From contig CP110632.1 of NCBI GenBank assembly GCA_026210745.1, positions 558,001 to 622,000 of the forward strand: a stretch of DNA of 64,000 nucleotides, given 5' to 3'. How positions within the stretch are numbered: position 1 is the first letter of the stretch; every line of letters begins with the position of its first letter. This stretch comes from Exobasidium rhododendri (lineage: Eukaryota > Basidiomycota > Exobasidiomycetes > Exobasidiales > Exobasidiaceae). The notes under the pieces are model-generated. The model did no database searches. It had not been told where the DNA came from and saw nothing but the letters and a program-made list of their open reading frames with translations. Positions 10,640 through 19,886 of this stretch are shown here, one piece after another. Both the position numbers and the translations under genes were made by a program.

Positions 10640-10668
10640 GATATACGCGGATCTGGATATACGCGGAT
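10637..10668 (+). repeat. 16-bp perfect tandem repeat at a duplication junction
   Basis: The unit ctggatatacgcggat occurs at 10637-10652 and again at 10653-10668. It sits exactly where the inverted RPS3 piece (ending ...ccag on its own strand) meets the carrier tail (IYADVKK). Such short templated repeats are typical footprints of end joining or template switching. Confidence 0.9.
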
Positions 10669-10790
10669 GTAAAGAAGGCACTAGGAGCTACTAAAGGGTG
10701 AGTTGACCTATTGAGACGCTATCGTATGATGCAAGCTGCTGACGCTTGCTCCTTCAGATATGACATTGCTGCCACTGCTGCTGCCAAGTA
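10653..10790 (+). pseudogene. Remnant of a second phosphate carrier gene (3' end only)
   Basis: The first piece reads [14 protein letters not shown], then an intron (donor GTGAGT at 10698, acceptor CTTCAG), then [10 protein letters not shown] and TAA near 10790. The encoded peptide equals the end of the carrier at 7699-9032 (one Ala for Ser change), while the DNA differs mostly at third codon positions. This suggests both copies were under selection after duplication, before this one lost its body. About 95% of the gene is absent, replaced upstream by the RPS3 and Argonaute pieces. Confidence 0.88.
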
Positions 10791-11094
10791 AGGATCCACC
10801 ACCTGTGTATCTCTAGTTGTCTCGTCCGCGCTTGTTCCAATTTTGAAGTTCGTAGACAGTACATCTAGACGCGTATGCCACATGGTATTTCTCTAGTGTT
10901 GCTTGCTCGCGTTGTTTTACGCGTTTAGGGTGTGGAGGCGGCTTTGTCTTAGGGTCCTGTACATATTCTTACGCAATGGAGCAGTAGTCGAGAGCGGTGC
11001 GGTACATCTTCCAAATATACACTGAGCTACATCACGACACCTTTTCCACATCTACGCTTTTGTTTAAGATGTCGCCAGCTATGAAGAAAGAGGC
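10658..11094 (+). repeat. Segmental duplication, copy B (carrier 3' end plus promoter of gene 11069)
   Basis: Partner of 8906-9322 in the same orientation. The final 200 nt upstream of ATG 11069 are much better conserved between the copies than the spacer just after the carrier stop. In this copy the promoter still drives a complete gene. Confidence 0.9.
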
Positions 11095-12655
11095 TGAAAG
11101 CAATGGCAGGGAAGTAGATGACCAGGGCAATCAGAAAATAGACACCCTAATGGTGAAGGCTGAGCCGACGAAGAAAGAGCGACAGGAAGAAGAACAGGAG
11201 ACTAAGGATGATGAACAGGAGAGTAAGGATGATGAAGCGGAGACTAAGAACGACGAATCATCCAAGAAGCGAGAGAAAAGTGACGAACCTGAAGAAGACA
11301 ATGAAGAGCAACGGCCAAGCAAGAGTGCAAAGACAGAGGAAAAGAAAGTAGAAAAGAGTTCAAATGGTGACGCCGAAAAGGTGAAAGAAAATCCAGACGA
11401 AGAGCAGGCTGCTTTGCTAGAGGTGGGAGCAGAGGAGGACATTGAGGGGAAAGAGGAAGGATCATTCAAAGTGCTCGAGCGAGGCCAGTGAGTGCACAGC
11501 TATTGAACGATTTTGATATTCTTGATGGACTACGCTCATCACCTGTTCGTTGCAGCATCCTGTTCTTCTACCGACCAAAGGTACAAAGTGCCGATGCTGT
11601 TGAAAAGAGCGGTAAGTCGGCTAGTTCCATCAATGATGTGCAAAACACACACATGTGAGTAGACTTTCGACTTTTTCGTTGAGGACATCGTACTGATGGG
11701 TCTGCTCGTCTGTAGGCTACTCATCCCGCAAGTAAGTGAGTCTGCGACGGCACCAGCTCCTACGAATGGAAGCAAGAAGACCGACTCGAACGCGCAGCCC
11801 TCTGCTACGACTGGTGAAAAGGCAAAAGAACAAGGCGTAGGATACCGTCTGATAAAGCTGGGAAAGAAACGTCTTCCCGCTCCGGAAGAAGCCATCAAGT
11901 CAGGTCTTCAACCTGGTGGCATTGGAGGCGACTCCTCGGAAGCGTGAGTGTCGAGTAGAGTAGTAGCCATTGTTCGTGCTTACTGACTCTATCAAAACGA
12001 TCTCAGCATCTGGGCTTGCGTTTCTGACATCGGTCCTGACCCGAAGGAGCTCACAGGCTCGATGGGCGAGCAACGTTACAACACTCGTACCGTTGGACAG
12101 CGTTACGTAGGACCATCTCGACCCGTAGGCAGGGGCTGGTATGCTTTAACATTGCAACAGACCGATCCCCCCAGCAGCCGATCTGTCAAGCTCATTTATG
12201 CCCTCTCGCATCCCTCGGAGATGGGTGGTGTCCAAACTGAGCTCGGCCTCACTTCCTCTGGTACGATCGGCATCTCGATCAAGAATCCTACCATTCCTGA
12301 CCAAGGTCAAGGTGCAGCGCCTGTTGGCCTGGAGGATGGCGCCAAAGCTGAAATGAGTAAAGGCGAATTAAAAGATACGTTTGGAGGCGACAACAAAGAT
12401 GGAGGAACTCGATACGCCCAACCTGAGAACGTCGAATTGTTGGACCGAGAAGGTGTGGAGATGCTATTAACAAAGGAAAGATCACAAAGTGGTGAGAATG
12501 GAGCTCATAAAGGAGCAGGAGAAGAGCAAGCCGAGGCACTTCAGAAATTAGCACAGGCCGACTCGAAGCGCTTGTCAATCCAAGATGTACTTTCCGAGCT
12601 GGAGATGAGCACGGAAAAGCATCCCCCAGAAGCTTTGCAAGGAGAGTGGATTTAG
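11069..12655 (+). CDS. Conserved hypothetical protein with acidic N-terminus
   Basis: Four exons, 11069-11487, 11556-11654, 11716-11943 and 12007-12655, giving 464 residues with consistent phases. Residues 1-135 are very Glu/Lys/Asp-rich and probably disordered. After that comes a folded-looking region with blocks HILFFYRPKV, NDVQN--LLIPQ, YRLIKLGKKRLP, IWACVSDIGPD, RYNTRTVGQRYVGPSRPVGRGWYAL, KLIYALSHPSEMGGVQTELGL and GTIGISIKNP. I recall the same block order in uncharacterised bacterial and fungal proteins, some labelled BTB-type regulators in fungal databases, but I see no clear BTB fold and assign no function. The C-terminal ~110 residues are again charged. Its promoter and first codons are duplicated at 9.1-9.3 kb. 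The neighbour downstream is MIC10. Confidence 0.8.
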
Positions 12656-12960
12656 AAAGAGAGATAGCATGTAACCCTTAAAACTGTCGAGCGTGGAGCT
12701 CCATCGGAAAATTAGCATTGAAATATTCTGTTAGCATTGAGATATTCTATGTCGAGTCGACTTCCACGTGGGATTGGGCTGCTTTCCCTCGTCCTTTGAG
12801 CAAGCTACATAGCTACTACGCGACGTCCCTTTCTGGCCTGGCACTGCTTCCGTTTTCTTCCAGAATTAATTGCATCCTCTCCACTACTACTTGCAGTTCT
12901 CTACATCGCTCTCCAAGGCAAGTAGAGATTCTTCCGCTCTTGCCGTAGGACCATACAATA
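12656..12960. other. Intergenic region upstream of MIC10
   Basis: 305 nt holding the 3' flank of the preceding gene and the leader of MIC10, with a pyrimidine-rich stretch at about 12840-12945. I see no other gene. Confidence 0.4.
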
Positions 12961-13654
12961 ATGGCTAGTACACCAAAAGCGCCGGCGCCATCTAGCACCA
13001 TCCCAGAGAGCGGCCCAAAGATTTCAAGTGAAGACATTATCAGTCAGAAGGTGAGCCGACGTGTGCATATGTGATTCTTTTTCGTCATATGGACAGGGTT
13101 AAATGATCTATCCCTTTTTTTAATCTCTGATCAGACGGACTTGTGCATAAGCAATGCCATCGTCAAGACTGGTATCGGTTTTAGTTCGGGTGTCATTCTA
13201 AGTGTTCTACTCTTCAAGAGTGAGTGTCTCCTTAGATTTGTATGCCGTCCTCTCTTTTTCCCTCGATGGTCTTACACTCTCCACCCTATTCCCTTTTCTG
13301 AACTCACCAGGGCGATCGTTCCCTGTTTGGCTCGGCACAGGGTTCGGTCTTGGAAGTGGTTGGACAGATTGCGAAAGGAGTTTCAACCCTGTAGCCATTC
13401 CCGGAGTCCGCATCCTTCCCTCACCACATCATCAAGCAGCCCCCAGCAGTGGAACTCCCAGTGTTCTCGAACGACTAAGCTCCAAGACTTCAGACCTAAT
13501 CGATGCTGGCAAGAGCAAGAGCAGCGAATTGATCGACGTAGGAAAGGGAAAGAGTAGCGAAGTAATTGAAGCCGGAAAGGAAAAGGCCAACGAGGTGGTA
13601 GAGAAGGGCAAGGGAAAGGCGAAAGAAGTAGAGGAAAAGGTACGCAGAATTTAA
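12961..13654 (+). CDS. MIC10: MICOS subunit Mic10 with an 11-residue repeat tail
   Basis: Three exons: 12961-13050, 13135-13219 and 13311-13654; 172 residues. Residues ~31-85 are the Mic10 core: DLCISNAIVKTGIGFSSGVILSVLLF, then RRSFPVWLGTGFGLGSGW, the two hairpin membrane segments with glycine motifs. Mic10 oligomers bend the inner membrane at crista junctions, so the product should sit in the mitochondrial inner membrane. Typical Mic10 proteins are about 80-100 residues. Here the C-terminus continues for about 80 residues, with near-perfect 11-residue repeats: SDLIDAGKSKS, SELIDVGKGKS, SEVIEAGKEKA, NEVVEKGKGKA, then KEVEEK. These would form an 11/3-type amphipathic helix. The core identification is firm; a role of the tail is inference. 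Confidence 0.92.
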
Positions 13655-14056
13655 AAGGGGCGTCGATGTGACGTGGTTTCTTTTCATGTCTAGGGCGGTG
13701 GCATTTAAAACATCTGAAAGGAGCAATAGCACAATCTTAATCCTGTTGCGTGTGTCAGGTAGTCAGGCCTGTCCCACAGAAGCATGAGGTGGGAGGGACA
13801 GATGCCGAATAGTAAATTCTAAGAGAATATGGTGTAGACGAGGCAGTATTCTGTCGTGTCTGTGCGGTCATTTGCTCGGCTCTCTATCCCTTGCTGAGGT
13901 GGACAATCGGATCTCATCTCACTTCTTTTTTTGCTCCCACTCTCCTGCCATTCACATCGACAGATATCAACGACCTATAGAATCCATTCTGTGCAAGAAA
14001 CGATACCATTGCCACCTCAAGATTGCACGTCTTGCCGGCTCATTGGTTTCACTACA
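13655..14056. other. Intergenic region
   Basis: 402 nt between MIC10 and the small ORF at 14057. I see no RNA gene or convincing exon; the part nearest 14057 may be its leader. Confidence 0.35.
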
Positions 14057-14203
14057 ATGAGCTTCCTTTCCGCTTACTCTTTCAAGGAAGCATACCAATT
14101 GGGGTACTTTTCCCGTCCACAACTTCACAGAGGTCGAGGTACACTCTTGGTTCTGTTCGGCATAAGTAGCGGCGTTGGTGGGCTCTATAGACTTATCAAT
14201 TGA
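14057..14203 (+). CDS. Small predicted membrane protein, 48 residues
   Basis: ATG 14057 to TGA 14203 encodes MSFLSAYSFKEAYQLGYF, SRPQLHRGRG, then one hydrophobic stretch, TLLVLFGISSGVGGLYRLI, ending with Asn. The single-span layout with a basic stretch before the membrane segment resembles small subunits of mitochondrial complexes. I do not recognise the family. It fits the 400-nt space between MIC10 and ASA1, where another gene is expected from the spacing. Support comes only from composition and an unbroken frame; it could be a chance ORF. Confidence 0.4.
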   Translation: MSFLSAYSFKEAYQLGYFSRPQLHRGRGTLLVLFGISSGVGGLYRLIN

Positions 14204-14276
14204 GAGTGACCTCTTCCATTTGGGTCCGATGTATACTATATTACGACTTGGAGATCTTCTTCAATCAGCACTCTTC

Positions 14277-15733
14277 TCACGTCTTCCACAGACATATCCG
14301 ACCTTCTTTGCCTCCGCTGACTAGTAGGTGTTTAGTCTGATCGTCTGATGTCCCGTCACTCTCACTTCCACTGTCGGTGTCGTCGTCCTCGCCTGACTGC
14401 TTGTTGACAGCCAGATCCCGGCTTTGAACAAACGAGAGAGCCTGGACAGTATCTTTGTGGTATCGCAGGCTGCCAAGTTGCTCGAGATCGGCGTTGTAGA
14501 GTCGAACACTAGCCACAGATCTGGTCAGGATTTCTTCTTTGTTGCCTCACACGAATCTTCCTCTTTCTTGGACTCACCATCCATCCCAACCACCAATGGC
14601 AATAAGCTCCCCGTCCTCTCGAATAGCAATGCAGGCGTGTCCAGCGCTATTCGAAGCAATGCTCTTTGGCTCCGCTTTTCCTGACATGTCGTACCGGACC
14701 ACTCTGTGATCTGCTGCGACAGACACCGCAAAATCCTCGTCTTTTGACACTGCAACCGCCATGACTAGTAGCATCATAGTTTAATAGGCAATACCGACAC
14801 ATCGACTCTCAATCTATGTACTACTCACTAGACTCTGTATGTTGTCGTTCAGACCATTCAAGGGAAGCTGTACCCTCCTCGACCTTCCACATTTTGACGT
14901 ATCCATCCTCATAGCCTGCCAAGATGCGATATACATCCTGTCCCTCTGCCTCAATCATCTGTAGCGACATGACGATGGCTGCCACGATACTAAAGTAAGC
15001 TTCGCATCTTCTCTTCCTTTCGTACAAAGACCGGACATACCTGCTCGAGAAGCCTTTACGCTCTTTGTTGCCAAGTCTGCCTTTCCTATAGCAGTCACCA
15101 CCCTTCTTTTGGAGGGCAAGTGATAGATGTCGATGTATCCAGAATCAAGTGTGAAGGGTACAGCAGCAAGCAAGCCCCTTTCCTCCGGAGCACTTTGACT
15201 GGAGAGTGCCGAAAAAGGGCAGTAATTCAATGAGTTGATGTCCAGCGTAAGCAAGCACTCCGGTACTGGCAGCTCGCTCTTGATTCTCGAAGGTAGCACT
15301 GCTGAGGTCAAGTAATCTAGGTTCGACAATGCAAATAGCTGCAAGGTATTGTCACGACCCGAGCTGGTGATCCACGAATGGGAGTCGTTCTGCAGTGAGT
15401 ACCCCAAGTCTACCGGTCGGAATCATAAAATTGCGTAGCTCACCTGACCATGACATTCTCAGAGCCCATTCTTTGCATATCCACCCCCAGAATACTCTCC
15501 TTGTGTGCTTTCCAGAAGTATCTCTGACGATAGTCGGAGAGCGATGTCAAGCTGAATTGGCCGTTACTATCCCCCGCTGCGACCGACACTTCCCCGAATC
15601 CACTAGCACCCTTCTTTTGTGTACTCGATTGTATCATTCGCAGGTGGTGTATAGCATTTGGCGCATGATGTCGAAGGATCCAGATGGGCGAGTCTGGTAT
15701 CGCACGTCCATCTGCAACCTCCCTCCTCCTCAT
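14277..15733 (-). CDS. ASA1: WD40 protein of the ASTRA complex, Asa1
   Basis: Five exons on the minus strand: 15449-15733, 15041-15389, 14829-14999, 14578-14764 and 14277-14508, about 407 residues. WD40-like blades include PDSPIWILRHHAPNAIHHL, FWKAHKESILGVD, ITSSGRDNTLQLF, SGYIDIYHLPSKRRV, ILAGYEDGYVKMW, IREDGELIAIGGWDG and LLVSGGKEGRICLW. The order and the final blade match Asa1, which with Tra1 and the Tel2-Tti1-Tti2 chaperones forms the ASTRA assembly in the nucleus. Exons 2-5 join in phase. Exon 1 to exon 2 does not: the strong GTGAGC donor at 15443 gives the wrong phase, while the weak GTCAGG donor just upstream (exon end 15449) keeps the frame. An acidic Ser/Asp insertion lies before the last blade. 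Confidence 0.85.
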
Positions 15734-15969
15734 GTGTCAGATGGGGGAAGAGAGCAAGGAAGGAAAAGAAGCCTCTCAAAATCAGGAATGCCTTGAGCAA
15801 GAATCGTGCACGGATTATCTCCTTGACAACTTTAAGAATTAGAACTCGTTTCACCTTTTCAACTTTTTAACCCTCAGCCTTTCAACTTTTCAACTGCCAC
15901 ACATCGCCGCTCCTCCTTCCACCGTCGAGGTTGTTCTTCTGCCGCTACTTCTAGTTTTCAGTAGGCAGT

Positions 15970-17376
15970 ATGACGACTGTACCCTCGCGTGCAGGACAAT
16001 GCCTGCTGCGGACTACCAGAGGTATCAACAGACAATCACACATGAACACCATCTCAACGATCGAAGCAGTGCGGTCATTTAAATGCTCTCCCACCTCTCA
16101 GACACACTCTCGAACGGGACTGTATGACTTTCACCTCAAAAACAAGGGTAAGATGGTTCCCTTTGGAGGCTACGATATGCCATTGAGCTATGGCAGCGTT
16201 GGTCAAGGTGAGTGCCGTTATCGGTACGGGAGCCCTACAATGAAGGGACTGACGAGAGCAACTCTTTCATCTCTCCACTCGCAGGGGCTAGTCATCACCA
16301 TGTTCGTACCGAGTGCGGTCTCTTTGACGTAGGACATATGGTGCAGCACAAGTACGAGGGACCCGGTTCCATGAAATTTCTCGAATCGTTAGTTCCGACC
16401 TCGCTATCCACGTTAGAGCCTTTCTCTTCCTCCTTGTCGGTCTTACTCAATGACCAAGGCGGCATCATTGACGATCTCATCATTTCAAAGCAAAAGGATG
16501 ATCAGCATTGGTACGTTGTCACCAATGCTGGAAGGAGAGCTGAAGACCTCAAGCATCTCGAGGCTAAACTGGCCGAATGGAAAGGCGAAGCGGTGCATCA
16601 CGAAATCATGGAGAATTGGGGATTGATCGCACTTCAAGGACCAAAAGCAGCTGACGTATTGGCAAAGCATACCAATGCTGACCTGACAGTCTTGACATTT
16701 GGGAAAAGTGTCAAAGCCAGCGTAGCAGGAGCTGATTGCCACATTGCAAGGGGTGGGTATACTGGTGAAGATGGGTTCGAGATATCTGTTCCTCCTTCGG
16801 AAACAGAAGCGGTCACTCAGGCATTGTTAGACACGCAACCTACGCAGCTGGCCGGCTTGGCAGCAAGAGATAGTCTTCGACTGGAAGCTGGTATGTGCTT
16901 GTATGGCCATGACTTGAATGAAGGCACGTCGCCTGTCGAAGCCGCTCTGAGTTGGGTCATTTCAAAGAACAGACGAAGCCAGGCCGATTTTCCGGGAGCA
17001 GAAAGGATCCTACGCGAGCTCAAGGAAGGGCCAAAGAGGAGGCGAGTAGGCCTGGTCATTGATGGTGCTCCAGCCCGAGGTGAGTCTTCGGGTGGTTTCT
17101 TCTCATTGAGTGTGTCTCAAAGAGCGCTCAAATTTCCACCCTTCCCTGTCACAAACAGAGGGCGCCCAGATCGTTTCGACAGATGGAACTACGCCGCTTG
17201 GACATGTGACGAGTGGAATACCGTCTCCTACACTAGGACAAAACATTGCCATGGCTTACATTCAAAATGGGATGCACAAAAAGGGTACAGAGGTAATGGT
17301 GGAAGTGAGGAGGAAGCTCAGGACCGCCAAAATCGTTGCTATGCCGTTTGTACCGAACAAGTTCTTCCGCGGTTAA
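15970..17376 (+). CDS. GCV1: Glycine cleavage system T protein (aminomethyltransferase), mitochondrial
   Basis: Three exons: 15970-16207, 16285-17079 and 17159-17376; 416 residues. The N-terminus (MTTVPSRAGQCLLRTTRG...) is Arg/Ser/Thr-rich as in a mitochondrial presequence. Then follow GLYDFHLKNKGKMVPFGGYDMPLSY, HHHVRTECGLFDVGHM, DDLIISKQ, IALQGPKAADVL, RGGYTGEDGFEISV, LRLEAGMCLYGHDL and the C-terminal barrel with TSGIPSPTLGQNIAMAY. These are the folate-binding GcvT and its C-terminal domain. The enzyme takes the aminomethyl group from lipoylated H protein to tetrahydrofolate, releasing ammonia and methylene-THF. It marks the left border of the acyltransferase/glycosyltransferase group. Confidence 0.95.
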
Positions 17377-17982
17377 TTGCAGCAAACTACCTTATCCTTC
17401 AGACCCCCACTTTAAGGTTATGATTTACCTACTCGAGAGAGAGAGATGTGGACAAAAGTGGACGCCGGGCGAGCCAAAATGAAATCTGCCATTTTCCACG
17501 CTAGTAAAGTTTGCACTTGCGCGGCCAAATGCATGCACTGTACTTTTAATCTGAAAGGGAAGAGGATGATACTATTAGAATGTTTGGCCCGTACTTCATG
17601 TTGTTGCTGCCTGCCTGCCTAGTCTGCCAAACGGGTGAATCCCAACTGGGGTGGTGCATGGCATACAGAGTGAGCATGCAGTATATCGAGAGGCATTAGT
17701 GAGATAAGATGCAAAGACGAAATGTCACTTTCCGCTATGGTTACCGTTGCTACCATTTCCGCTGCTGTTTCTTGTCTTCTGAACGTGTGAGCTTCTCTTT
17801 TGGTCGTGCTATTTGACCCTCTCTTCCTCCCTCTTGAAGCCACATACACAACAGAGCACTGAAGGGATTAAAGTTGTACAGGAAGGAAGGGGCATATATG
17901 TGAGTTGCTGCTTGCTGGAGTGTCGTGCTGGGCATTTCAGGCTGATGACCTTGACGACCACCCTGGCTCCTGAAACAGCACT
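17377..17982. other. Intergenic region at the left border of the accessory group
   Basis: 606 nt between GCV1 and the first acyltransferase. I see no coding sequence, tRNA or mobile element. Confidence 0.35.
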
Positions 17983-19754
17983 ATGGCGACATCTGCACAG
18001 GACTACACTGTCGCCCCATTGGCCCTCCTGGACACCACCAAAGGAAAGTGAGTGGTGTACCCTTCAGATCAAGAGTAGAGGACTCCTTTGCTGACAAGAT
18101 AGGGTGATATGAATTCTTCGGAGCAGCACAGATATCGTGGTATGTGTGCCAGTCGAGTAAAGGGAAATAGCCGGAGTAGTGCCCATCTTACTTGCTTCTT
18201 GAACTTCATCAGGTACAGCTGTCTCTCTCCTTCTCGGAACGACTGTCTTTTGAGGTATTGGAGGAGACTTGGTATCAACTGGTCTCTGCATGGCCAATCG
18301 TGTCCGCTCGTATCCGAAACAGTACCACTTCGCCTAGTGGCTTGGAGTATCAAATACCATCGCAGGACCGCTTGGAAGAGATCAGGAGGAATGCTCATCA
18401 TATCGAACCATTGAAGCGTCAATTCTATTGCCTCGATGAAGGCTCGCGTGATATCTCGTCCTATTCCCCGGGTATGGGTCACGGCGTTGCCTCTCCAGTG
18501 CAACAGAGCCGTACATTTACCGCCATCGGCCCAACAAAGGAAGAAGAGAAGAGGATCACTGCAGCAAATGCAACATCCACTTTCCAGGAATATCTGACGA
18601 ATGACGTTCCCCTCCTGACTGCTCAGGTCACTCGGTTTGCTCATGACACCATGATATCAGTCACGTTCAGTCATGTCATCGGAGATGGGTTCAGTGTGAA
18701 AAATACCTTGAAGGCGTGGGAAGGCATCATCCATGGTCGTGGCCCACCGCCTCCCTTGGAAGATCTCGGCTCTGATCCCTTTCAGCCGTTTGATCCAGAA
18801 GAGATTAAAAAGGCATCGTCGTCGTCGTCGTCAGCGGTGGAGAAGAACAAGCGAGCGACTCTCCCGATCGGCTTCCACTACTACAGCTTCCTCGAGAAGT
18901 TGGAATTCATGAAGAACTACCTGTACGATCTGTACATTCGTCGACCAGAGAGCAAGATTCAGCAGAGGTACGTCTTCCTTCCACGTCATGAAGTAGAAGC
19001 GCTAGAAGCGCAAGTCAAGCAAGATTTGGAGGCCAAGGCATCGAGGGAGAATCGAACGATGGGAAAGACAGATCAAGTCGGAAAGTCAGACATGCTCTAC
19101 GCGTGGCTGATGAAACACTCCCACGTAGGTGTAGCTAGATCTGCCTACAGTACGCCACTCACCATAGTGAATGTGCGTGGGAAGAAGCCAAGTGGTATGA
19201 TTGAACCGCTTCCTCAGCACAGCTTTTGGGGTGCCGCGTTTCCTATTCCTCTGGACTCATTGCAAGTAGGCAAGCTGCTAGACATGCCGATAGGAGAGTT
19301 GGCGCTTCATGTTCGCCATTCGATTGCAAAGAACGGCAGCGCTGAGAATGCCAAGACGACGTTGATCTTTGACTTGCACCACAATCTCTGGAAGAACAAA
19401 GAAAAGAAGAGCAGTGATTTCCCATTCTTTTGCCCCTCTCATCATCGATGGTCCGGCATCAGTGACTGGAGAGCTGTCACCTTGTTCGACGTGGACATGG
19501 GACCTGCAAGGGAGAGTGGTAGTCTGCCGCCCAGCGAGGACAAGACGAAGGCTGTACTTGTAAAAGTCGTCAATGCACAGATGAGCGCAGACATGTCAAA
19601 GAGGGACCGCTGGGTCTGTGTAGGAGACTCCGTCGATGGAACTTGGTTCACAGGATTCCTGAGTCAAGACCAGTGGTCAGACAAGCAAGGCTTTGGAAAG
19701 TACGATCAGTACCTTCACGGGGGACAAGTCAAGTCAAGACCGAGCAGACTGTGA
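17983..19754 (+). CDS. BAHD-type acyltransferase (PF02458-like)
   Basis: Three exons: 17983-18047, a 16-nt micro-exon 18124-18139, and 18213-19754, giving 540 residues; phases fit and the start reads MATSAQDYTVAPLALLDTT, a usual BAHD opening. The catalytic HxxxDG motif is intact in FSHVIGDGFS near residue 180. The second BAHD motif (DFGWG in plants) appears only as DVDMG near the C-terminus. BAHD enzymes move an acyl group from acyl-CoA to hydroxyl or amine acceptors in the cytosol; fungal relatives include trichothecene 3-O-acetyltransferase-like proteins. A (TCG)n run encodes polySer near residue 220. It is the first of four accessory genes, with the next one convergent 132 nt away. Substrate unknown; acetyl transfer onto a sugar or lipid is a guess from context. 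Confidence 0.82.
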
Positions 19755-19886
19755 TGTCACTGTAATTACTCGATCAAATGTATGATAATGGTACATGATG
19801 TCATCAGACGTCGTTCTTATTCACGAGCGGGTAGGAAAGAAATAGGCCAAGAAGAGAATTGCAGCGAGAGGTGTGTGGTCTATGAA

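Noticed and set aside
11131-11469. Minus-strand Ser/Phe-rich ORF
   Set aside because: Shadow of the Glu/Lys-rich N-terminus of the gene at 11069.
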